A DNA stretch of 64,000 nt from Eimeria necatrix (lineage: Eukaryota; Apicomplexa; Conoidasida; Eucoccidiorida; Eimeriidae). Location: NCBI RefSeq assembly GCF_000499385.1, contig NW_013651892.1, positions 1-64,000 of the forward strand. The letters are read 5' to 3'. The translations under genes and the position numbers were made by a program. The notes under the pieces are model-generated. The model had not been told where the DNA came from and searched no databases. It saw only the letters and a list, made by a program, of their open reading frames with translations. This document shows positions 1 to 8,675 of this stretch, piece after piece; position 1 is the first letter of the stretch, and the number at the start of each line of letters is the position of its first letter.

Positions 1-240
1 GGGGGGCCCGGGGGGGGCCCCCAGGGGCCCCTTGGCGCAGCCCGCAGCCACTTCCAACGGGACTCCCGCAGCAGACGGGGGGGCCCCCGGAGGGGGGGGG
101 CCCAGGGGGGCCCCCGAGGAACCCACGGGGGGGGCCCCCGGGGGGGGCCCCCCGGGGGGGCCCCCCTCCACCAACTCTTCTTCGGGGGGCCCCAGAGGTA
201 CTACCCCCAGGGAGTCGCAGCAGGGGGGGGCCCCCACGCA
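1..240. repeat. G/C-block palindromic low-complexity DNA
   Basis: Alternating runs of six to eight G and five to seven C form many overlapping self-complementary blocks. On the minus strand they fall in the open frame that continues from LSG1 and read as Gly-Pro-Pro-rich peptide. The G runs could form four-stranded structures. The block touches the window edge, so its full extent is unknown. Confidence 0.8.
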
Positions 241-300
241 GCAGCTGCTCAAACCCACTATGTCTTCCTCCGCTAGCACTTCTGCTGCTTCCCCACGGCA

Positions 301-344
<44 letters not shown>

Positions 345-442
345 AGGGGCAGCTCACAGAGCCCGCTGCTGCGGAAGACGCCAAGTGCCGCTGCTGCTGC
401 TGCTGCTGCCGCGAACGCGCGCGGGAGAAGTCCGACAGCCCC

Positions 443-489
<47 letters not shown>

Positions 490-628
490 GTCGCCGTGGG
501 GCAGCAGCTCGCGCTTCGCCCCCGCAGCAGCAAAACTGTCTCGTGCTGCAGCAGACCCCAGTTTGCTGCTGCCGGTCCTGCTGCCGGGGGCCCCCCCTCC
601 GCCCCTGCTGCGCCTCCCGCCCACTTCG

Positions 629-672
<44 letters not shown>

Positions 673-777
673 GGACTCCTCTGCGCCGTAGCGCAGCAAA
701 TGCCCCTGCAGGCTGCTGAGCAGCGCCTGAGTGCTTTCCAAAGAGGCCTCGTGCTCCGCAGCTGCTGCGTCGGGCTG

Positions 778-824
<47 letters not shown>

Positions 825-1163
825 AGTCCAGGGGGGCCCCCAGGGCCCCACAGCTGCTGCTCTCCGGCAGCAAAGACAGCAAAAAGGAGACAAGAGTTGC
901 CTGCCGAGTTGCCACATCTCCTTTTGCTGCTTCTGTCCCTTCTGCTGCTGCTGCTGCTGCTGCTGCTTCTCCTGCCCAGTCCCCCAGCGCGAAGGGCCTG
1001 CAGTCGTTAGCAGCAGCAGCAGCAGCAGCAGCAGCAGATTCTGCTGCTGCTGCTGCTGGCCTCTCGTTCTTCACAAACAGAGACAGCGCGTCTCCTCCCT
1101 TGCTGCTGCTAAACAGCCCGAAGTCTTCAGGAACTTCCGACAACGCCTGCAGCAGCGTCGGCT

Positions 1164-1211
<48 letters not shown>

Positions 1212-1560
1212 CACCGTTGTCCTTGTGCTGCAGCGGCCACGACGGGCGACAGAACGCAGTTCTGGGGCCTGTTGGTGCTGCAGCAGCAGCAGCAGCAGCA
1301 GCTGCTGCTGCTGCTGCTGAGTAGCCAAAGCCCTCTGAGAGGCTGCTCTCAGAGGCGGCGTCGCGCAGACAGTCTGCTGCTGCTGCATCAGCAGCAGCAG
1401 CAGCAGCAGCAGCTGCTGCTGCTGCTGCATCCGGCACTGCCTCCTCGCTGCTGCTGCTCTGAGGCCCTGCAGCAGGAGAAGCGCTGCGGGAATATGCCGG
1501 GGGCTGCTGCAGCAGGAAGTGCGGCAGCTCAAGAGACCCCAGGGCTCGCAGCAAACTGCA

Positions 1561-1604
<44 letters not shown>

Positions 1605-1718
1605 CTGTCGGATCTGCTGCAGCGTCAGTCGGCGACGCGAGCCCTTCATCGTGAAGCTCAAGTCCCCTCTTTGCTGCTGCTGCTGTTGCGGAGGGCCCTG
1701 CTGCTGCGCAGGGACGCA

Positions 1719-1753
<35 letters not shown>

Positions 1754-2254
1754 CGCAGCGTGTCTGCTGCTGCTGCTGCTGCTGCTTCTCCCTCGGCGCC
1801 GTCACTCATGCTGGTGGGCGCAGAGGGGCCCCCGGGGCTCTGCCGCAGGCGTTGCTGCCCGCCAGCAGCAGCAGCAGCAGCAGCTGCTGCTGCTGCTGCT
1901 GCTGCTGCTGCAGCAGAGGGCCCCTCGTCGAGCTGCAGCAAACCCTCTGCGTCGTAGAGACAGGCCGCGCTGCTGAAGGCGCTGCGCATAGCAGCAGCAA
2001 CGTCGTGGCCTGCTGCTGCTGCTGCTGCTCGGAGGCGGCTCTGTCCCCAGCTGCTGCTGAGGCCCGCAGCAGCAGCAGCAGCAACAGCAGCAGCACCACT
2101 TGCTGCTGGGTAGGGACTGAAGTGTCTCCAATTAATTGCTGCTGCTAAACGCTGCAGGAAACTCCGCTGCCCCAGCAGCGCAGCAACAGAAGCAGCAAGT
2201 GGGTCTTTAGGCTGCCTGGCCAGCGAGACTACGGGAGCAGCAGCAGCAGCAGCA

Positions 2255-2288
<34 letters not shown>

Positions 2289-2429
2289 CTGCTGCTGCCT
2301 TTGCTGCTGCTTTTGCTGCTGCTGCTTCCTCCTTGGGGCCGTCGGGGCCGTGGAGAGCGGCGGCGGCGAGCTTGCCCTCGAGGGCGCCGTCGCCCGCGGC
2401 AGCCGCTGCTGCTGCTGCTGCTGCTGCTG

Positions 2430-2473
<44 letters not shown>

Positions 2474-2621
2474 GTCTCCTCCAGCAGCGCCTCCGCGTAA
2501 GCTGCTGCCAAGTTGTCGCAGACAGCGTCCAGCATGGAGGCGGGGCAGTAGGCGAGGAAGATCTGCAGCAGCAGCCGCAAGTTGTCCGTTTCTGCTTCTG
2601 CTGCTGCTGCTGCTGCTGCTG

Positions 2622-2658
<37 letters not shown>

Positions 2659-2868
2659 CTGCGCGCGCAGCAGCCGCAGCAGCGGCCGCCGCTGCTCCAA
2701 AACCTGCAGCAAGTCCCGCAGCAAAAAGGAGACATAAGGAGACAGTTCAGCGAGAGAAGCAGCAGCAAGAACTGTGAACTGGTGATAGGCGTATTGGGGG
2801 TTTCGCTGCTCCACCACAATTGCTGCAGCGTTTGCTGCTGCTGCCAGCGCAGCAGCCACGGCCCCCTC

Positions 2869-2911
<43 letters not shown>

Positions 2912-3067
2912 AGGCCCAAAGCAGCTTGTGCTGCTCGCCGCGCCCGAGACACTGCAGCAGCAACTCCCCGCGGCAGCGCGCTGCTGCCAGCAGGCCGCAG
3001 CATTGCCAAGACACCCAAGACATCCGACAGCAGCAGCTGCAGCGCCCGCAGGTAGTCTGCTTCGCTG

Positions 3068-3121
<54 letters not shown>

Positions 3122-3128
3122 CGGCACG

Positions 3129-3167
<39 letters not shown>

Positions 3168-3239
3168 GCGCGAACGCGCCTGCCACGACGCCCAGCAGCA
3201 GCAGCAGCACGCCGCGAACGCCACCCCCCCCTCCACCCC

Positions 3240-3244
<5 letters not shown>
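1..3244 (-). CDS. Downstream part of the LSG1 frame: repeat-rich helical protein, open at left edge
   Basis: The minus-strand frame that starts as LSG1 at 4734 stays open here to base 1, giving 1,578 codons in total with no stop. Between poly-Ala, poly-Gln, poly-Ser and poly-Leu tracts there are well-behaved helical stretches: one near 2500-3060 containing YAYHQFTVLAAASLAELS and LLLQIFLAYCPASMLDAVC, one near 2120-2220 containing AINWRHFSPYP, and one near 870-910 containing TLVSFLLSLLPE. These look like alpha-helical repeats of HEAT type, but I do not recognise the family. The left end is Gly/Pro-rich. This should be the GTPase core of LSG1 and it is not: no P-loop, no NKxD and no DxxG motif is visible. 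It may be a second gene fused by a repeat-driven misassembly, a true fusion, or sequence split by introns I cannot place. Confidence 0.55.
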
Positions 3245-3293
<49 letters not shown>

Positions 3294-3541
3294 CCTGCTT
3301 GGGGGGCTGGAAGGCCCTGGCGAGTCGCTCGAGGGCGCAGCAGCGGAAGAAGGCGGGGTCGCGGGCGTCCAGCAGCAGCAGCAGCAGCTGCGCGCGCTGG
3401 CAGCAAATCGCCAGCTGCTGCCACAGCGCGCAGTTCCGCTCGAAGGGACTCAGCAGCAAACCCCCGGCCTCCAGCAGCGCCAGCTGCCGCCGCCACGCAG
3501 CAAACGCTGCAGCAGCAGCAGCAGCAGCAGCAGCAGCGGGA

Positions 3542-3575
<34 letters not shown>

Positions 3576-3837
3576 AGGAGGAGGAGGAGAGGTGGTGAGG
3601 AGCCGCTTCTGCTGCTGCTTCCTCCGTCTCAGCCGCGGAACTCTCTTCTGCTTCTTCGGACTCCGACTGTTCAGATTCAAATTCAAATTCAAATTCTTCT
3701 TTTTCTTTTTCTTTTTCTTTTTCTTTTTCTTCTTCAGATTCAAATTCTGTTTCTTCTTCAGACTCTTCTTCAGATTCAGCTTCAAATTCGGACTCCGACT
3801 CTGTGTCTGGCTCCGAGTCTGCGTGCGGGCGGGCGTT

Positions 3838-3892
<55 letters not shown>

Positions 3893-4078
3893 AGCAGCCG
3901 GCCAGCGCGCGCTGCTCCGGGCTTTTGTGTCTTCGCTTCTTTTTTGTTTTTTTGGAACTTCCGGTGGAGCTCTTCGCGCTGCTGCCGCACGAAGTGGACA
4001 TTTTGGATTGTGGCTTCTTCGAGTTTGCCCCGCAGCAGCAGCTGCACGCGGCCGCGGTTCCTGCGTCTGCGGCTCCTC

Positions 4079-4122
<44 letters not shown>

Positions 4123-4237
4123 GCTGCTGCTGCTGGCCGCTTTGCTGCGCTGCTCCGCGGCTTCCCGCGAGAACAACAGCGGCTCCAGCGGGATCGGCAC
4201 CTCCACCTCCTCCACCAGCGAGTCCGCCAGCTGCAGC

Positions 4238-4273
<36 letters not shown>

Positions 4274-4480
4274 GCTGCTGCTGCGCCGCAGAAGGGCGCC
4301 TTCGGCAGCAGCAGCGGGGCGGTGGGCTCCTGCAGCAGCCGCGCTGCGCTGCGGTCTTCAGCGAAAGTCTCTTGAGCAGCAAGAGTTGTGGCCAAGTACT
4401 CGTCGAGCCCGCTGCGCTCCAAGACTGACCGCAAGTCCTCCTGCTGCTGCTTCCTGCTGCTGCTGCTGCTGCTGCTGCAG
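300..4480. repeat. Dense CAG/CTG trinucleotide tracts
   Basis: More than twenty uninterrupted tracts of 6 to 20 CAG or CTG units lie here, for example at 780-823, 1560-1600, 3070-3120, 3241-3291, 3840-3892 and 4080-4121. In the coding minus frame they are read as Ala, Gln, Ser, Leu or Cys depending on phase. This matches the homopolymeric amino-acid repeats described in Eimeria. Tract orientation alternates (CAG on one strand, then on the other), giving potential hairpins such as 1279-1319 and 1388-1428. Confidence 0.95.
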
Positions 4481-4734
4481 TGCAGCCGCTGCGCCCCTGC
4501 AAAGGCCCCCGAGAGAAACTCCAAAGTCCTCTCCCGAGAGATGCTGCTTCCCATGGCCACCCCCGCGGGGGCCCTCGCCAGCAGCGCCCGAGACTCCTGG
4601 CTTTGCTGCTTCACAGCCGCCACGAGCTGCTGCTGCTGCTGCGCGCTCGCCGCCTGCTGCAGCAGACAGTGGTGCAGCACGGCGCTGCCGATTTCGCCCT
4701 TCCGCCCCCGCTGCTTCCTTCCGGGCCTCCCCAT
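3245..4734 (-). CDS. LSG1: LSG1-like 60S ribosome-biogenesis GTPase, N-terminal half
   Basis: LSG1 is a cytosolic circularly permuted GTPase that helps release NMD3 from pre-60S ribosomal subunits. The ATG at 4734-4732 opens with a basic MGRPGRKQRGRKG start like LSG1. Residues 110-116 read LDEYLAT, matching the LSG1 LDDFLAT block. After an acidic Glu/Phe/Lys tract (about residues 305-360), residue 414 onward reads WRRQLALLE, then LSPFERN (428-434) and LDARDPAFFRC (455-465), which match the LSG1 sequence before its NKAD motif. Poly-Gln, poly-Ala and poly-Ser tracts are inserted between these blocks. The NKAD motif expected next is missing: the frame enters a run of about 18 Leu codons at 3290-3240. 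Identity is strong; integrity is doubtful. The frame continues into the preceding feature. Confidence 0.75.
3690..3735. repeat. TTTTTC/TTC short tandem repeat coding for Glu-Lys
   Basis: A run of six-base CTTTTT units is flanked by TTCAAA units. On the minus strand it encodes alternating Glu-Lys, then Glu-Phe, inside the acidic insert of the LSG1-like protein. The biased composition without CAG units sets it apart from the surrounding tracts. Confidence 0.8.
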
Positions 4735-5289
4735 TGCAGCAAAAGGGCCTTCTGCACTTTCTGCCTTCTTCAAAAGTCCAAAAACACTTCAAAGGACCCC
4801 CAAAGTCCCGGAAGCGCCCCCCCGAGCGCCCCAGCAAACCCGCACACCCGGCGGCGGAAACCGCCGCGGAAACCCCCGAATTTCGAACTTCTGGCCTTCT
4901 TTCGCAGCAAATTGTGGCGCCAATTTTCATTTGGGATCTTTTTAACAAAAAAAGATCGCGAAAAGAGCCAAAAAATTCGCTTTCTGAAGAAAGTTCAACT
5001 TGGAGAAGTCTTCGGCGCCGGCTATTGACTCAACAACAACGCGCATGCGGGGCAGCAGCAACCCGCTCCGCCGCAGCCGCAGCCGCAGCAGCAGCAGCCA
5101 GGACACTCGACGGGAAATGCAAAGATTAAATGAAATTCTTTTTATTTGGAACTGAGGATCTTCTCCATCTCAGTGGGAAATATAACTCGTATTTCGCCAA
5201 AGTGCGACTTGCACGCGCGGCGGACGGGTGGCGGTCAGTGCCGGCCGGCTCCTTCAGCCCGTCCAAAACAGCAGCAACTGCCCACTTAA
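4735..5289. other. Upstream region of the LSG1 gene, no gene seen
   Basis: This stretch lies immediately 5' of the LSG1-like start codon and presumably holds its promoter and 5' untranslated region. Open frames here have no conserved features and are mostly continuations of frames opposite the LSG1 gene. I see no RNA gene and no recognisable control element. Confidence 0.5.
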
Positions 5290-5990
5290 ATGCATTTCAA
5301 CAAATGCCTTTTGCTGCTGCTTTTGCGTTTCTCCGCAGCTCTCCGAGTTGGGAGGAGATGGGGCAGCAGCAGGCCAAGGCGCTTCCCAAGATTATGAGGA
5401 AGGCGGGAGATCCCATGAACGTCTTCAGTGCGTCTTGAACTCCACAAACCGCCCTTTTCTCTTCCCAATTAAATTTAAAATCAAAATAAACCTCACTGGC
5501 GGTGGCGCTTATTCTTCGCTTCCGCATTTTCCCCCGAGTTTCCCTCCGTTCACCTTTGGCAAGTCCAGCCAGTTTCAGCTGCAGCAGCAGCAGCACTGCG
5601 GCGTTCTTGTCCGGAGCTGCAGCGCAGCAGGCAAAAGAAAACGCCTTAAAAGGATATAACACTTCTTTAAATTGTCGCATTTTGGACTTCTTCAACTCGG
5701 CAAAGTGGTGTTTCACCGCAGCTTTCCCTCTTTTCTTGCGGCTTCTTTGCTGCTGCTCGCCCGCAGATCTGCCAGGTGTCCACACGGAGGTCTTATACCC
5801 CTCGGCCAAACGGACTGTCAACTTCTCCATCTGCCGCTGCTGGCAGTCCAGTAAGTTCGCTGCCGCAGCAGCAGCAGCAGCTGCTGCTGCTGCTGCTGTT
5901 GCTGTTGCTGCTTCGCCTCAGGTTTTGCTGCTCGCCTCTCCTCGCAGCAGCGCCTCTCCTCACTCCCACCGAGCCGGCATTTCATTGGCT

Positions 5991-6026
<36 letters not shown>

Positions 6027-6210
6027 GGGTCTGCCGCAGCGAAGTTTCCCATATGCGACAACGCGCACAAGGTGCTGCAGAAGCAAGGCTGCAACTGCGG
6101 TGAGTTGTTGAACTCGAGTTTAGTTTTCTGTTCTTTCTTTTCTTCTTTTGCTCCAAATTGGCCACTCACGTGCCCCTGAAGACCCAGCAGTGCAGCAAGA
6201 AGCTCCACTC

Positions 6211-6245
<35 letters not shown>

Positions 6246-6498
6246 AACGCAGGCCCCACTATGCTGGAAGTTCGCCAGGCCCCGAGCCTCACAGAGCCGC
6301 GAGATATGAACAGCAGCTTTGAAAGCAAAGAGCGAGTCTCTGCTGGGGCTCTCTTTGGAGGCGCTGCGTCTGTTGCTGCTGCTGTTGCAGGTTCGTTTGC
6401 TTCTCGCTGCTGCTGCTGCTGCTGCTGCTGCGGCTGTTGCTGCTGCTGCAGCGCAGCAGCGTCGCGCTTGCTGGCTTCTCCTCTGCCGCTTTTTGCTG
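5290..6498 (-). CDS. Tentative multi-exon gene with poly-Gln/Ala tracts, unidentified
   Basis: Signals on the minus strand suggest exons. A pyrimidine-rich acceptor TTTTGCTTTCAG ends at 6499. A frame then runs through poly-Gln and LLSKLLFISRGSVRLGAW to LLGLQGH, followed by a donor GTGAGT near 6170. An acceptor TTGCTTCTGCAG near 6080 restores a short frame HLVRVVAYGKLRCGRP before poly-Ala. Further down, a frame reads LLDCQRQMEKLTVRLAEGYK (around 5790-5850) and continues as a basic, coiled-coil-like segment. The pieces cannot be joined confidently and I recognise no family. The low end is uncertain and may be untranslated. The whole may be non-coding, as repeats inflate open frames here. Confidence 0.25.
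5865..6445. repeat. Last CAG/CTG tracts of the repeat-rich segment
   Basis: Short CTG tracts occur at about 5865-5912, 5993-6026, 6213-6245 and 6408-6448, the last two interrupted by TTG or GGC units. They are the final long trinucleotide runs before the composition changes to a repeat-poor segment. Confidence 0.85.
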
Positions 6499-6505
6499 AA
6501 AGCAA

Positions 6506-8675
6506 AAGCTTGTTGTCTTCTTTTTCGTCCTTGTGAACAGATCTGAAGAGTTAATGCGGCCAAATATACTTTTGTTTCTTTATTTTGAAACAATTGCAAC
6601 AAAAGTTTTGCTGCTTTTGCTTTTGTTTGCAGCTGGCGGCCACGCCTTTGGCTTTTTCTGAATTTGAAGAAGACTTAATGCAGAAGTCGAAAGCGAGCTG
6701 CCGCTCACCGAATGAAAGTTGCTGCAGGGATAACGGGCTGATCTCCCTTTTTTTCATTTTATTTTGCATTTATTGTTTTGCATTTTTTAAATAAATTTGA
6801 ACTGCTAACGAGGGATTCAAAAGGACTCTCTCGTGTCAGTGGCTGGCTTTCCTTTCCGAATTCAACTTGGCAGCGCAGCAGCCAACTGGGCTTGCGCCGG
6901 CAGCACTGCACAGCAAAGTTTCCCTATTAGTGGCGAATTACTTGAAGTTAGCCAGTAATTGAATAATTTAAAATACTTTTAAATGCATTTGAGAGGCTTA
7001 TTCGCAGTTCTCGCTGGACTTAGTGAGTTGGCGAGTGCCGCAGCTCCACCTTTGGCTCTTCCCGCACTCTTCAGACTTTGCTGCACTTGCAAACGAAGTT
7101 TCTCGCCAATTAGTCCTCAGGCCAAACTCAACTTCACAAGTCTTCTTTGACTTCGAAAAATGGGGGCTGCAGCTCTTAATATTCATCTCGAATCCTCTCT
7201 CGAGACGCTTCCCAGCGCTCTCTTCTAAACTTGGGAAAAGGAGGCACTCTGTTGAAGAGCCGGAGCCTCATAAATCCCGTGTCAGTTCAACTTGCATCTT
7301 ATTAATGACAATTCGTAGCGTTAATTGAAGGTGCAACTCAGGCTGTGCGACTATCTTGCATGGATGGAACAGAAGTTCAACTTGCATGCGAATATGGCAC
7401 TCAAACTGATGCAAATGGCATTTCAACAAGAACACAAACCAAAATAAATCCCCTCAGTGGCAAGAGGCACTGTACACCCTCTCGATTACAGCGCTTGTGC
7501 ATCGGAACAGCTCGACCCTACCAGCTAGGGCTGGGATCAGCAGCTTTGAAAACATGAATTTGTATGAAGTCCGTCGAACTGTTCCAATTCGGCCGCAACT
7601 GAGTCAGCAATACTCTCTTAGTGTGATTTGCAACGAAACAAGTTGCAATAATTCCGTGAGAGTCCTCGCCGTAACCTCTGGAGGAACTAGAAGTGCTGTT
7701 CACAAGTTTGAACTTCTTCGGATGCAGGAAACATAAGGAAAGCCTCACGGGATTCTTATTTTAGTCTGTTGTAGTTGAACAAGCATTAGTTTTGCTGCCA
7801 CACTTCAAAGTAATATGCAACTCTTGGGACGCTTTCTCATCGTTCAACTTTCCGAAGCTTCGCCTTATTTTTCTTATGAACCAACCAGTACCACTCTATT
7901 CTACTGAATCTTTTGGAATTATTGTCCTTCACATGAGAAACCTCGCACATCATGCTGCGAAACTGCTGAAAATGTGAAAATGCAGCAGTTTTATCTCGGC
8001 AAACTAGTAGCGCCTGGTTTCTATCAAGAGAAGACACAACCACACCAATAGACGCAATGGGGGTTACTCTGTACTAATCCGCATACAAAGAAACTGATGA
8101 AAGCCTTCCAGCCTTCACTCTCTCTGCATACGGGAAACAAATTCTGATACGATTTTGCGAAATTAAGATGAAATCCGCTCACAGTGTGTGCAGTTTCCAG
8201 CATGATCCTCAGTTCAGCGCGGACGAGCACTCCGAGCCTCAACTTGCAAACTCCGCGGTGAGGCCTTTTCCCGCGAATGTTTGGTGAATCAACACACTTT
8301 TGAATGCCGATTTATCAAATCATTGTTTATTTCGTTTCGTTGGCCTTAACAGCCACAGAATCAAGCGATGGGAATACAGTTTCCGCCTCGCAAGACCCTG
8401 CAATTCATGAACGCCACCGCTGACCCGCACGCTGCAGCCACCGGGACGGACGCACGGTGTATCTGCGGACTTTATTATATCCCCTCAAAACAACGAAATT
8501 ACCGTAATACAAGGAATACAAAGTGGATGTGACTGCAAGAGCAGGGCAAACCAGCCCCGTGGCTTGAAAGGCCCCGCCTAGCCCCATGACATGCGGCGTC
8601 GAGTTGCTGTCCTTTTAGCCAAGGAAGTTTGCAGACGTTACCGTTTGGGTTTGGAAGAAGTATGTGTGCATAAAT
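6506..8675. other. Intergenic, no gene seen
   Basis: About 2.2 kb between the repeat-rich segment and the ATP synthase subunit b gene. Open frames are short and show no conserved motifs or convincing splice structure. A short stretch at 6725-6747 resembles organellar large-subunit rRNA and is listed under findings. The right end should hold the promoter of the downstream gene. Confidence 0.5.

Noticed and set aside
32..3576. Long plus-strand open frames rich in poly-Ala, poly-Ser, poly-Gln or poly-Cys
   Set aside because: They lie opposite the minus-strand LSG1 frame. CAG/CTG tracts contain no stops in any frame, so long open frames arise on both strands; only the minus frame has non-repeat blocks with recognisable similarity.
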